Positions 17,697-26,045 of a DNA stretch of 30,715 bases are shown here, one piece after another. The notes below the pieces were generated by a model that did no database searches, was not told where the DNA came from, and saw nothing but the letters and a program-made list of their open reading frames with translations. Source of the DNA: BP-133 sp040756995. GTDB lineage: Bacteria > Actinomycetota > Acidimicrobiia > IMCC26256 > BP-133. Position numbers and translations under genes: made by a program. How positions within the stretch are numbered: position 1 is the first letter of the stretch; every line of letters begins with the position of its first letter. The stretch lies in contig JBFLYK010000073.1 in NCBI GenBank assembly GCA_040756995.1, positions 1 to 30,715 of the forward strand, read 5' to 3'.

Positions 17697-18614
17697 ATGT
17701 TGAGGCCTTCGTTGGCGGCGGCGGTGGCCGCCGTGGCCATGGTGACGGGCGGCATCGGGCCGGCCCGGGCAACGGCACCGGGACCGGGACCGGCGATCCT
17801 CGCTGAAGGCGCCGAGGGTGGTGCGACGCCGCGGAGCTACGAGACGTTCTGCAGCGCCATGCCGCAGCTGTCGGCCGGCGCGCAGCGATGCACGTACACG
17901 TTCCGCTACACGGGTGGGATCGACACGTTCGTGGTGCCGCCCACCACCGAACCGGTGGAAATCACCGCCGTCGGCGCCCCCGGCGCCGGTCCGCCTGGTC
18001 TCCGCTCCCGGGGCGCCACGGTGACGGCGCCCTTCACCGGGCTGAGTGGCGTGCCGCTCCTGATCGTCGTCGGCGGCGACGGGCGGGACGACGGCTACAA
18101 CGGCGGCGGCCTCGGCGGTGGCGGCGGAGCATCCGACGTGCGCGTCGGCGGCGCCGAATTCGACCACCGCATCATCGTCGCCGGAGGCGGTGGCGGGTCC
18201 GGCTTGCAGCTGGTCCACGACGAAGCCCTCGGCACCCGTCGCCTCGTCCGGGTCCGCGGCGGCGACGCCGGCCAACCCGGGCTGGGCTCCGCCGGTCAAC
18301 CGGGCTCCATCACCGCCGGCGGCGCCGGCGGCGGCAACGAGTACGCGCCCGGACAGGCCGGCGCCTACGGCCGGGGCGGAGCCGGTGCGTCCGGTTACGG
18401 CGGTGGCGGCGGCGGCTACTACGGCGGTGGGGGCGGCGGCGGTTGCGCCGGCGGTGATGAGTACGGTCCCTCCCCCTGCCTCCACGCTCAGCCGGGCAGC
18501 GGCGGTGGCGGTTCCTCGCTCCTTCCCCCCGGAGGGGCGTTCGTCGTCAACGACGACCCGACCCCGATGGTGAAGATCACCGTGACGCAGTACGGCTGGT
18601 GGGCCAAGCCCTGA
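17697..18614 (+). CDS. Secreted glycine-rich protein
   Basis: The 305-aa protein opens with a signal peptide (MLRPSLAAAVAAVAMV then ATA). Next comes a beta-type segment, YTFRYTGGIDTFVVP, and a long glycine-rich region from about residue 130 to 285 with GGGGGASDVRVGG and many runs of Gly and Tyr. The combination resembles the glycine-rich domain of ALK-like and many bacterial secreted or surface proteins, in which the polyglycine loops form a packed helix-like fold. Four or more Cys may make disulphides. Role unknown; structural or cell-surface use is likely. GGGGGA lies 8 bases before the ATG. It lies between ppc and a penicillin-binding protein and ends at a strong hairpin. Confidence 0.72.
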   Translation: MLRPSLAAAVAAVAMVTGGIGPARATAPGPGPAILAEGAEGGATPRSYETFCSAMPQLSAGAQRCTYTFRYTGGIDTFVVPPTTEPVEITAVGAPGAGPPGLRSRGATVTAPFTGLSGVPLLIVVGGDGRDDGYNGGGLGGGGGASDVRVGGAEFDHRIIVAGGGGGSGLQLVHDEALGTRRLVRVRGGDAGQPGLGSAGQPGSITAGGAGGGNEYAPGQAGAYGRGGAGASGYGGGGGGYYGGGGGGGCAGGDEYGPSPCLHAQPGSGGGGSSLLPPGGAFVVNDDPTPMVKITVTQYGWWAKP

Positions 18615-18628
18615 CCTGAGAATCGGCG

Positions 18629-18666
18629 CGGTGGCGTTCGTAAGAGGTCGTAGACGAACGCCACCG
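18629..18666 (+). terminator. Strong 13-bp hairpin without T tract
   Basis: A perfect 13-bp inverted repeat (18629-18641 with 18654-18666; core GTGGCGTTCGT / ACGAACGCCAC) surrounds a 12-base loop, 15 bases after the glycine-rich gene stop. No T run follows. Such U-less hairpins are commonly proposed terminators in actinomycetes. It separates the glycine-rich gene from the penicillin-binding protein gene. Confidence 0.7.
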
Positions 18667-18741
18667 AATATGCGACTCTGAGAATCAGGGAGGAGGGTCG
18701 AGTTCGCGCGGGGCTGGGGCCAGCCGAGACCCTGAACAGGC

Positions 18742-21090
18742 ATGAGCGTCCTTTCCCGATGGAGGAAGGGGTTGTCGGCGACCAACGCCGGAATCGCCTT
18801 GCCTCCTTCAGGAGAGACCGCGCTTCCCGTCCCCGGTCTCGAGCGGAAGCCACGGCGTTGGCGACGGTTGACCCCCCGGCGCGTCATCGTCGGCACGATC
18901 AAGTCGGTCTTCAGGCTGGGAACGGCCGTCGTCGTCGTCCTCCTCGTCGGCCTCGTCGCCGGCACCACGGCGCTGATCACCTACATCTTCGTGCCCCTCC
19001 CGGTGGACCTGCCCGAGGAGCGGCTCCAACCCGAACGGCAGGCGTCGACGGTGTTCGCGCTCGACGGCACGCCCATCGGGCAGTTCAAGGGAGCCGAGAC
19101 CCAGGTCGAGGTGTCGGCCGAGCACATCCCCGACACGATCAAGCGGGCGGTCGTGGCCGCCGAAGACCACCGCTTCTTCAAGCACCGCGGCGTCGACTGG
19201 CAGGCCATCGGCCGCGCTCTGCACGAGGACATCAAGGCCCGGGACTTCGTGCAGGGCGGCTCGACCATCACCCAGCAGCTCATCCGGAACCTCTACACCG
19301 GCAGCGAGAAGACCGTGGGCCGCAAGGCCCGCGAGGCGCTGCTGGCCATCCAGGCGGAGCGGGTCTACTCCAAAGAGGAGATCCTGGCCCGCTACCTGAA
19401 CACGGTGTATCTGGGCGAGTCGACCTTCGGCGTCGAGGCCGCCAGTCAGTCGTACTTCCGCAAGCCGGCCAAGGACGTCACCCTGTCAGAGGCGGCGCTT
19501 CTGGCCGGCGTGATTCCCGCGCCCAGCGTCTACTCGCCCCGGGCGAACCCGGAACTGGCCGAGCAGCGCCGCAACCTCGTGCTCGACCTCCTGGCCCGCT
19601 ACCGGATGGCGACCCCCGAGGAGGTGGCCAAGGCCCGGGCCGAGCGGCCGGTCATCCATCCGCCGCCCAAGGTGGAGACCCAGTACCCGTGGTTCATGGA
19701 CTACCTCCGCGTCTACCTGCTCAACGTCAAGGGCTATACGGCACAACAGGTCTACGGGGGAAGCCTGCGGATCGAGACGACCTTCGACCCCCGGCTGCAA
19801 GCGGCGGCCGAGAAGGCCGTCGCCCGGCTCAACAAGCCGAAGGACCCCGAGGCGGCGCTGGTGGCCATCGAGCCCCAGACCGGATTCGTGCGGGCGATCG
19901 TCGGCGGGCGCAACTGGAACGCCTCCCAGGTGAACCTGGCCCTCGGCCGCCTGGGGGGCGGCTCCGGCCGTCAGGCCGGGTCGTCGTTCAAGCCCTACGT
20001 GCTGGCCAAGGCGTTCGAGTCGGGGATGCGGCCCGAGAAGCGCTACCCCGCGCCCGCCTGCGCCCGGCCCAAGGGCTTCGACAAGCCGGTCTGCAACTAC
20101 GGCCACTCCGGCTACGGCTCCGTCGACCTGCGCACCGCCATGCACAAGTCGATCAACACCGTCTTCGCCCGGCTGATCGCCGACGTGGGCGTCAAACCGA
20201 CGGCCGAACTGGCCCTGCGGCTCGGGATCAAGGGCATCGACCTCAATGCGAAGCAGTACGGCGTTCTCGCCCTCGGCACCCAGGAGACGTCGGCGCTGGA
20301 GCAGGCGTCGGCCTTCGGCGTCTTCGCCAACCACGGCGTGCGGGTCGAGCCAACGCCGGTGCTGCGTATCCTCGACGTCGAGGGCAACACCGTGGAGGAC
20401 AACCGCCAGCCCGCCGGGCAGCGGGTTCTCAGCGAGGCGGTGGCCGACAACGTCACGTCGGTGCTCCAGGGCGTGATCCAGAAGGGAACGGGCCGCCGGG
20501 CCGACATCGGCCGCCCGGCCGCCGGCAAGACCGGAACGTCGGAGAACTGGGAGAACGCCTGGTTCGTCGGCTATACCCCCACCCTCTCCACCGCCGTGTG
20601 GATGGGCTACCCGGACGTCAACCGCACGATGGCCAACGTCCACGGCGTCGATCACGTCGTCGGCGGCAGCCTTCCGGCCATGATCTGGCACGACTTCATG
20701 ATCGAAGCCGTGAAGGACGTCGAGCCCATTCCCTTCACCGTTGCCGCGCCCATCCCCAGCCGGGCCGAGTTCGAAGCCAAGGAACGCGTCGTGGCCGAGA
20801 AGCGCCTGACCGAGCGGGAAGGCTTCGACATCCCCCCGGCCCGCACCATCGAGGACCTCCCTCCCGGCGGCCCGGTCTGGTCCCCCGCCTCCAAGCCATC
20901 GGCCCGGGCGCCGGCGGCGCCGCCGCGTTCCACCACCTCCACGACGACGCCGCCGCCCACGAGCGCGTCCTCCCCACCCAAGAAGGACCCGGGCCCGCCG
21001 CCCTCGTCCTCCACCACGACGACACAACCCCCACCCAACCGCCGCCCACCGCCTCGCGGCCCGCTCCCCGTTCCCATCCCGGGCAACTGA
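18742..21090 (+). CDS. Class A penicillin-binding protein (PBP1a type)
   Basis: The 782-aa bifunctional cell-wall enzyme has a basic cytoplasmic N-terminus and one membrane helix (about 57-80). The GT51 glycosyltransferase follows, with AAEDHRFFKHRGVD (catalytic Glu141), QGGSTITQQLIRNLY and KEEILARYLNTVYLG. The transpeptidase domain has SSFK (Ser414, Lys417), SIN (470-472) and KTGT (596-599). It polymerises lipid II glycan and crosslinks the peptides outside the membrane. The tail from about residue 715 is rich in Pro, Ser and Thr, a flexible wall-spanning segment common in actinobacterial PBPs. The ATG at 18742 has only a weak CAGG before it. It follows a strong hairpin, so it probably has its own promoter. 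Confidence 0.95.
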   Translation: MSVLSRWRKGLSATNAGIALPPSGETALPVPGLERKPRRWRRLTPRRVIVGTIKSVFRLGTAVVVVLLVGLVAGTTALITYIFVPLPVDLPEERLQPERQASTVFALDGTPIGQFKGAETQVEVSAEHIPDTIKRAVVAAEDHRFFKHRGVDWQAIGRALHEDIKARDFVQGGSTITQQLIRNLYTGSEKTVGRKAREALLAIQAERVYSKEEILARYLNTVYLGESTFGVEAASQSYFRKPAKDVTLSEAALLAGVIPAPSVYSPRANPELAEQRRNLVLDLLARYRMATPEEVAKARAERPVIHPPPKVETQYPWFMDYLRVYLLNVKGYTAQQVYGGSLRIETTFDPRLQAAAEKAVARLNKPKDPEAALVAIEPQTGFVRAIVGGRNWNASQVNLALGRLGGGSGRQAGSSFKPYVLAKAFESGMRPEKRYPAPACARPKGFDKPVCNYGHSGYGSVDLRTAMHKSINTVFARLIADVGVKPTAELALRLGIKGIDLNAKQYGVLALGTQETSALEQASAFGVFANHGVRVEPTPVLRILDVEGNTVEDNRQPAGQRVLSEAVADNVTSVLQGVIQKGTGRRADIGRPAAGKTGTSENWENAWFVGYTPTLSTAVWMGYPDVNRTMANVHGVDHVVGGSLPAMIWHDFMIEAVKDVEPIPFTVAAPIPSRAEFEAKERVVAEKRLTEREGFDIPPARTIEDLPPGGPVWSPASKPSARAPAAPPRSTTSTTTPPPTSASSPPKKDPGPPPSSSTTTTQPPPNRRPPPRGPLPVPIPGN

Positions 21091-21186
21091 GACCCTCCGG
21101 CGGGGCTTTACGCGCCTTCGGGAACACATCACCCGACATGGGAACTCGACAAGGGCGCGGCCGCCCGTCCGCCGAATTCACAGGGG

Positions 21187-21627
21187 ATGGACAACCGCCG
21201 GCCAATCACGACGCACGACGGCGACCGGGTCGACGAGACCCGCCGCTCGAACGCGTCGGTCAACGCCAAGACGGCCCAAGGTCTCCGGAGCATCCTCCGC
21301 CGGGCCCGGGGCTGGACGTGCGATGTCCGCGGCGTGGCCCTCGACGACCAGTCCGGCAAACTTCACGTCCCGCTGCTGGAGAAAGCCGACCGCCGGTCCC
21401 CGTCCCGCCGTGTCCCCGCCGGGGAGCTGATCGTGCACCGGGTCGAGGAGTTCCTCGTCGAGGGGGCGGCCACGAGAAGCCGCTGGTTTGAGCTGGACGG
21501 CCTGGCTTACGAGCCCGCCACCGGCCGGCTCACGATCGCCTCCGACGGGCGCAGCCAGTTTGCGGTGACGGTCGACACCCTCGAGGTCACCCTGCGGATC
21601 CGCCCGCAGACCCGGCCCCCCTCGTAG
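21187..21627 (+). CDS. Hypothetical protein (146 aa)
   Basis: I do not recognise this protein. It has a polar N-terminus rich in Arg, Asp and Asn, and no signal peptide or membrane helix. The C-terminal half alternates hydrophobic and charged residues (SRWFELDGLAYEPATGRLTI), like a small beta-rich domain. GAELIVHRVEEFLVEG-like stretches suggest a compact soluble fold. Codon third positions are strongly GC, as in real genes here. The ATG at 21187 follows CAGGGG with very close spacing. It lies 96 bases after the penicillin-binding protein gene, and its 3' end overlaps the convergent DUF1992 gene by 41 bases. Confidence 0.55.
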   Translation: MDNRRPITTHDGDRVDETRRSNASVNAKTAQGLRSILRRARGWTCDVRGVALDDQSGKLHVPLLEKADRRSPSRRVPAGELIVHRVEEFLVEGAATRSRWFELDGLAYEPATGRLTIASDGRSQFAVTVDTLEVTLRIRPQTRPPS

Positions 21628-22042
21628 GGTCGGCCTTCGTCGCTCGCCACTCCGCCACGATCCGCTCGACATTGAGCGGGGCCAGGTCGGAGGGGGGCCC
21701 GAAGAAGGTGTGCGAGTTGACGTACACGATCCGCTCGTTGATGGCCGTCACCAGGCGCCGCACCTCGGCCTCGTCCCGGGCCCCGGCGATCCGCACCAGC
21801 GTCTCGTCGAGCTCCTTGCGGAGCACCAGCGTCGGCGGGTCGATCGACAGCTGCTCGTCCCGCAGCTTCTTGCGCAGCCACCACAGCTCGTCATAGGGAC
21901 GGGCCAGATCGGGGATCGGCTTCCCGCTCCCGGGCAGGTTGTCGAACTCGCCCCGCTCCATGCTCTCGCGGATTTTGCGCTCGACCCACGACTCCCAGCT
22001 GATCTTCGGCGGCTTCTTCTGCTCGTTCTCCCGCTCGCTCAT
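21587..22042 (-). CDS. DUF1992 (DnaJ subfamily C member 28-like) protein
   Basis: The 151-aa protein contains the DUF1992 signature: WVERKIRESMERGEFDNLPGSGKPIPDL from about residue 18, then DELWWLRKKLRDEQL. The family has no settled biochemical role; in eukaryotes the domain is fused to a J domain (DNAJC28), in bacteria it usually stands alone, as here. The mostly helical, highly charged sequence and absent signal peptide suggest a cytoplasmic protein. I chose the ATG at 22040-22042 because GAGGG precedes it at 8 bases; a longer upstream frame runs into the neighbouring promoter and looks non-coding. It is divergent from the membrane protein of the TetR-linked module. Confidence 0.86.
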   Translation of the reverse strand: MSERENEQKKPPKISWESWVERKIRESMERGEFDNLPGSGKPIPDLARPYDELWWLRKKLRDEQLSIDPPTLVLRKELDETLVRIAGARDEAEVRRLVTAINERIVYVNSHTFFGPPSDLAPLNVERIVAEWRATKADPTRGAGSAGGSAG

Positions 22043-22151
22043 CCTCGTTGCCCTCGGCCCGGCGATGAGTTTCTTCCAAAGTAGGCCGCTCCTCGGCCGG
22101 GGCCTCGAACCGGGCGTCCACCAGCGGCCGGTCAACTTCGAACACTTGTAT

Positions 22152-22171
22152 GACAAATCTTGCGTTTTGTC
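22152..22171. promoter_or_regulatory. TetR-type operator candidate before the membrane protein gene
   Basis: GACAAATCTTGCGTTTTGTC is an imperfect inverted repeat (GACAAA against TTTGTC) followed by CGG. The same outer parts, GACAAATC and TGTCCGG, recur before tetR at 26027-26048, with a span one base shorter. It lies 23 bases upstream of the preferred start at 22195 and just after a possible extended -10 (TGTATGAC). This placement fits repression by the TetR protein encoded 3.1 kb away. Confidence 0.6.
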
Positions 22172-22194
22172 CGGCCGGGTGCGAGGCTGTCGGC

Positions 22195-22905
22195 ATGCTC
22201 GTGGGGGCGCTCGGCAATCTCGCCACCATCCGGACATTCGAGATCGTGAGCGTGCTCCTCTTCGGCGTCGCGCTCCGCTGGATCTGGCGCCAACGCAATC
22301 CGTTGTACCTGGGGGCGTTCCTGGGTGGCGCCGGCGTGTTCGTCCACGACTGGTTCTGGGCCACCAACGGGTTCTTCCGGGTGACGTTCAACGACCACCT
22401 CATCGGCATTCCCGGCATCGGCATCGGCGGCCAGATCGAACCGCTGGCCGTCCCCTTGAACTACGCCTTCGGGTTCGGGATCCCGGCGGTGCTCTACGCC
22501 CAGAACAAGAAGTGGATGGACCAGAAGTTCGGCCGCTGGCAATACCCGCTGCTGTGGTTGGGCGGCGCGGTGGGCGTCGGAATCTACGAGATCCCCGTCG
22601 TCCACGTCCTCGGCATCTGGGAGTACCACCAGACCCCCGGCTTCGAGCTGCTCGGTTTCCCGTGGTCGAACTTCTGGCTGGCCGCCAATCTGATCGGCGG
22701 TTCGTGCGTCGCCGTGGCCTTCATGGCGAAATGGGCCAACCTGCCGGAGCGGGCGGGGTTCGGGCTGCGGGACGAGACCACCTGGAAGGGCGTCGTCATG
22801 GGCAGCTTCGCCGTCATGACCGCCTTCTACCTGACCGGGATGCTGCAGCTGTGGTGGTACAGCGCGGCCACCCCGTGGTCCGGCCCCTCACCCCGGCCCT
22901 TCTAG
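22195..22905 (+). CDS. Polytopic integral membrane protein of unknown function
   Basis: The 236-aa protein has about six hydrophobic segments with conserved-looking aromatic and charged spots between them: HDWFWATNGFFRVTFNDHL near residue 53, IGGQIEPLAVPLNYAFGFG and IYEIPVVHVLGIWEYHQTPG. The His, Asp, Glu and Trp residues near membrane boundaries hint at an enzyme or ligand-binding site. I do not recognise the family with confidence. ATG 22195 is preferred over ATG 22150: GAGG lies 9 bases upstream, and the longer form would begin inside the operator. The FAD enzyme starts 30 bases downstream with a good ribosome site, so the two form an operon. A lipid- or isoprenoid-related function is inferred from the module only. 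Confidence 0.72.
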   Translation: MLVGALGNLATIRTFEIVSVLLFGVALRWIWRQRNPLYLGAFLGGAGVFVHDWFWATNGFFRVTFNDHLIGIPGIGIGGQIEPLAVPLNYAFGFGIPAVLYAQNKKWMDQKFGRWQYPLLWLGGAVGVGIYEIPVVHVLGIWEYHQTPGFELLGFPWSNFWLAANLIGGSCVAVAFMAKWANLPERAGFGLRDETTWKGVVMGSFAVMTAFYLTGMLQLWWYSAATPWSGPSPRPF

Positions 22906-22935
22906 ATCCCAGCGGTCAAGCGGGAGGACGCGACG

Positions 22936-24258
22936 ATGAGCAGAGCTCCGGTGTACGTCGTGGGCGCCGGGCCCTCGGGCCTGGCCGCCGCCTGGCGTCT
23001 CCGGCAGTCGGGTCTCGATGTCGTGGTGCTGGAGGCCGGCGAGCGGGCCGGGGGCAAGATCAGCACTCGGGTGGAGAACGGGTTCATTCTCGAGGCGGGG
23101 GCCAGCATCCTGCCCGGCGCCTACGAGCACATGCTCCGGATCGTCGAGGAGGCCGGGCTCGCCTCCGACCTCGAACCCGGCGGTTCGGTGGTCGGCTTCG
23201 CCCGGGACGGTGCCATCCACTACCTCGACTCCGACCGGCTCTTCGTCGACGCGCTCAAGACGCCGCTGCTGTCCTGGAAGTCCAAGCTGGCCGCCACCCG
23301 CCTCCTCGTCGACAACCGCCGGATCGCCAGGCTGCTCAGCTACGAGGACCTCTCGGCGGCGGCCGCCTACGACACCGAGACGGCCGAGGGCTACTGCCGG
23401 CGCCGTCTCAATGACGAGATCTACGACTACGTGGTGGATTCCACGCTGCGGGGCCTGCTCGGCACCCGGGGCGACCGCGTGTCCGTCCTCGACTTCTTCT
23501 TCTCCATCAACAAGGTCATCGGCACCAAGCTGTTCAGCTTCCGGGGCGGAATGTCGACCTACGTCAACCACCTGGCGCAGAAGCTCGACGTCCGCACCGG
23601 TGCCCGGGTCCGGGAGGTCGTCGAGGCCGGCGAGGGGATCCGCATCACGTGGGAGGACGCCGCCGGAACGTCCCACGTCGACGAAGGCGCGGGGTGCATC
23701 CTCGCCTTCTGGGGCACGCAGGTGCCCGACATCGTGCCCGGCGTGCACCCCGACGCCGCCGCCTTCCTGCGCCGGCTGCGCTACACCAGCAGCGTCAACC
23801 TCAACGTGGCGCTGGCCCGGCCGCCGGCCGGCGTGCCGGCCTTCGTCGTCCAGGTCCCCCGTCCCACCCACCCCGGCCTGTTCGGCATCACCCTCGAGCA
23901 CAACAAGGCTCCCGGGCGGGTCCCACCGGGCAAGGGGGCCCTCGGGCTCTACACCATGTCGGAGTGGTCGGAAGAGCTGATGGACCTCGACGACGAGACG
24001 GTCATCGAGCGGGTCGTGGCCGCCGCCGACCAGGTCATCCCCGGGATCGCCACCGACATCGAATTCGTCCGGGTCAACCGCTGGTCCCCGGTGATCGTCT
24101 ACTCCCGGCCCGGCCTGTACCGGGAACTGCGGGACTTCCACCGGGTCCGGCCCCGGGGCCGCATCGCCCTGGCCGGTGACTACTTCTCGTGCTCCAACCT
24201 GAACACCGCCACCGCCGGCGGCGAGCGTGCCGCCCGGGAGCTCCTGGCCGTCCTCTAG
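22936..24258 (+). CDS. FAD-dependent amine oxidase / protoporphyrinogen oxidase-like oxidoreductase
   Basis: The 440-aa flavoenzyme has an N-terminal Rossmann motif VVGAGPSGLAAAWRL (residues 8-22), the ribose-binding Glu in VVVLEAGERAGGK, and a C-terminal FAD motif GRIALAGDYFSCSNLNTATAGG. This architecture is shared by amine oxidases, protoporphyrinogen oxidase (HemG/HemY type) and carotenoid desaturases. FRGGMSTYVNHLAQKL is typical of the same group. No haem genes lie nearby, so a desaturase or oxidase acting on a lipid or isoprenoid is the more likely reading. GGGAGG precedes the ATG by 8 bases. It is the second gene of the TetR-linked operon, and its stop overlaps the stop of the convergent lipocalin-like gene by 4 bases. 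Confidence 0.84.
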   Translation: MSRAPVYVVGAGPSGLAAAWRLRQSGLDVVVLEAGERAGGKISTRVENGFILEAGASILPGAYEHMLRIVEEAGLASDLEPGGSVVGFARDGAIHYLDSDRLFVDALKTPLLSWKSKLAATRLLVDNRRIARLLSYEDLSAAAAYDTETAEGYCRRRLNDEIYDYVVDSTLRGLLGTRGDRVSVLDFFFSINKVIGTKLFSFRGGMSTYVNHLAQKLDVRTGARVREVVEAGEGIRITWEDAAGTSHVDEGAGCILAFWGTQVPDIVPGVHPDAAAFLRRLRYTSSVNLNVALARPPAGVPAFVVQVPRPTHPGLFGITLEHNKAPGRVPPGKGALGLYTMSEWSEELMDLDDETVIERVVAAADQVIPGIATDIEFVRVNRWSPVIVYSRPGLYRELRDFHRVRPRGRIALAGDYFSCSNLNTATAGGERAARELLAVL

Positions 24259-25286
24259 ACCGTCGGGCGAAGGCAGCGGTAGACGAAGTCGGTCCAGGTG
24301 GCGACCTGGCTGTCGCCCCAGGCGATGCGCCCGTCGTGCTCCCAGCGGCTCAGGCTGATCAGCATGTTCACGTTGGACCACGTGCTCCAGGAACACGACG
24401 CGGTGATCGTGCCGGTCAGCGAGAGTTCGAACCCGTTGGTGTCGATGAGCTGCAACGTGTGGCCGACGGGATAGCCGGTGTCAACGTTCCAGCGGGTGGT
24501 GAGCCGGGCCGACGCCAGCCCGGTCAATTCGCCGTTGCGCCAGATCCACCCCCGGTTGATGGCGGTCAGGCTGCCGCCGTCGGGGAAGGCCTCCTTCCAG
24601 ATCGGATCGGACGACGGGTCCTCCACGCCCATCATGTGAAAGGCGAAGTCGTCGTCGAAGACACCGGTCAGCCAGTGGAGGGGTGGGACGGCCCGGGGGT
24701 TCTCGGGCCGGACCTCGCCCCACGAGCGGTCCCGGACGGTGTAGCCGTCGACCCGGTGCGACCGTCCCCGCAGGGTGATCTCGCCTTCGGTGCGCATGGC
24801 CTGGTCGAAGTGCTTCCCCGAGGCGACCATGGCCGGGGGCATGATGGCGGTCAGCGTCACGTCGAAGGCGTTTCCCCGGCTGGGATCGTCGTAGGCGATG
24901 CGGATCTTCTCCAGGGGCTGGAGCACCTTGACCCGATAACCCATGGGCAGCTCGAAGTCGGCCAGGTCGCCCTTCCGGATCGGCTCGTCCTCCATGAACT
25001 GGCGCATGTCGAAGAGCTCGGCCGCCAGCTGATGGCGTTTGACGCCCTGCCACGCCCACACCCCACCCGTGAGCAGCTCGAGGTTGGGGTGGACCCACAG
25101 GTAGTTCAGGCAATGGATGCCGGCCTCGGGCACGCTGAACCCGAGGAACTGCGTTTCGGTCAGGGCAGGGTCGTCGACCGCGCTGTTCATCTCCCGGTGG
25201 AGCAGGTCGTCGGCGGGCGTGTACGGCCCGAAGCCCGGCGACTGGGCGTTCTGGAAGAAGGACGTGTTCTGCTCGGCTTCGGCCAC
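24255..25286 (-). CDS. Lipocalin-like CrtC/AttH-type (DUF7064/7065-like) protein
   Basis: The 343-aa soluble protein has no signal peptide and is rich in beta-type sequence. The central VDGYTVRDRSWGEVRP (about 178-193) and the preceding EGEITLRGRSHR resemble the core of CrtC/AttH-like double-lipocalin proteins. Some relatives hydrate carotenoids; most are uncharacterised. Other features are FHMMGVEDPSSDP and GWIWRNGELTGL. The assignment is by motif look only, so confidence in function is low. GTG at 25284-25286 is preceded by AAGGGGG at 5 bases. It follows tetR by 16 bases on the same strand, so the two are co-transcribed. Its convergence with the FAD enzyme suggests a shared pathway. Confidence 0.62.
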   Translation of the reverse strand: MAEAEQNTSFFQNAQSPGFGPYTPADDLLHREMNSAVDDPALTETQFLGFSVPEAGIHCLNYLWVHPNLELLTGGVWAWQGVKRHQLAAELFDMRQFMEDEPIRKGDLADFELPMGYRVKVLQPLEKIRIAYDDPSRGNAFDVTLTAIMPPAMVASGKHFDQAMRTEGEITLRGRSHRVDGYTVRDRSWGEVRPENPRAVPPLHWLTGVFDDDFAFHMMGVEDPSSDPIWKEAFPDGGSLTAINRGWIWRNGELTGLASARLTTRWNVDTGYPVGHTLQLIDTNGFELSLTGTITASCSWSTWSNVNMLISLSRWEHDGRIAWGDSQVATWTDFVYRCLRPTV

Positions 25287-25302
25287 GTCGCCCCCTTGGT
25301 TC

Positions 25303-25977
25303 TCAGCGTGAACGACGGCGACGGCGGACGGGCGCGGGCGCCGCCGCCGCCGAGGCCGCCTCGACCGACAGCGACGGCAACAGATAGCGCTGGAGGATCT
25401 CCCGCTCCCGGTCGGCGTCGAGGTCGTCCCGCAGGATCAGCATCAGATAGACGCCCCGGATCCACTCGACGAGGTCGCGGTCGTCGACGTCGGTGCGCAG
25501 TTCACCGCTCTGCCGGGCCCGCTGGAACCACGGCCGCCAGAACTCCTCCACCAGATTGGCCACCGCCGCCTGCGGACCGGCCAGCACATGGTGGAGCCGG
25601 ATGCCGTTGGTGTTCTCGAACAGACCCTGGAGCTCTTGGTCGTGGCGGGCCGCTTCGATGGTGGCCAGCGACACTTCCACCATGACCTCGGCGAACGTGC
25701 TGTAGCGGTCGAGACCTTCGGCCAGCACGGCGGCCATCTCGCGGATGCGCTCCACGATGGCGGCTTCGACGATCTCACCCCGTCCGGAGAAGAACCGGTA
25801 GATCACCTGCCGCGACGTCCCGGCGGCGTGGGCGATGTCCTCCATGGTGGTCTTCTGGACGCCGTTGGCCCGGAACCGCTCCCGCGCCACCTGCAGGATC
25901 CGGGCCCTGGTTTCCTCCCGATCAGCCAGCGGGGAGGCCCCTGTTCGACGGGCGACGGCCGGGGCACGGGCGATCAT
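25303..25977 (-). CDS. TetR-family transcriptional regulator
   Basis: The 224-aa protein has the TetR N-terminal helix-turn-helix: TRARILQVARERFRANGVQK, then TTMEDIAHAAGTSRQVIYRF (about 43-62) and FFSGRGEIVEAAI. The C-terminal ligand domain is helical with a pocket-like mix of hydrophobic and His/Arg residues, and ends in a very basic RRRRRSR tail. TetR proteins bind as dimers to short palindromes and let go when a ligand binds. A dyad sits 50 bases upstream of the ATG, and the same motif precedes the membrane protein gene, so self- and module-repression are likely. The ATG at 25975-25977 is preferred to an upstream start at 26052, which would place the operator inside the gene. Confidence 0.88.
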   Translation of the reverse strand: MIARAPAVARRTGASPLADREETRARILQVARERFRANGVQKTTMEDIAHAAGTSRQVIYRFFSGRGEIVEAAIVERIREMAAVLAEGLDRYSTFAEVMVEVSLATIEAARHDQELQGLFENTNGIRLHHVLAGPQAAVANLVEEFWRPWFQRARQSGELRTDVDDRDLVEWIRGVYLMLILRDDLDADREREILQRYLLPSLSVEAASAAAAPAPVRRRRRSR

Positions 25978-26026
25978 CGGCTCACGGTACCCGTTGGGCC
26001 CTGCGGACAGCACATCGAAATTGCCC

Positions 26027-26045
26027 GACAAATCCGTGATCTGTC
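26027..26045. promoter_or_regulatory. TetR-type operator candidate upstream of tetR
   Basis: GACAAATCCGTGATCTGTC is an inverted repeat of GACARATC around three bases, and continues as TGTCCGG. It shares GACAAATC and TGTCCGG with the element at 22152-22173. It lies 50 bases before the tetR start, a suitable place for autoregulation. Confidence 0.62.

Noticed and set aside
18100..18530. GGC/GGT-rich low-complexity stretch that might be a DNA repeat array
   Set aside because: No fixed repeat unit; it encodes the Gly-rich domain of the secreted protein.
21091..21186. Possible terminator hairpin after the penicillin-binding protein gene (CCCTCCGGCGGGGCTTT)
   Set aside because: Only three or four stable pairs and a short T run; too weak to report as a terminator.
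18759..21491. A 910-codon rightward frame over the penicillin-binding protein gene
   Set aside because: It is the next frame of the same gene and is Arg/Pro/Gly-rich noise; the PBP frame carries the catalytic motifs.
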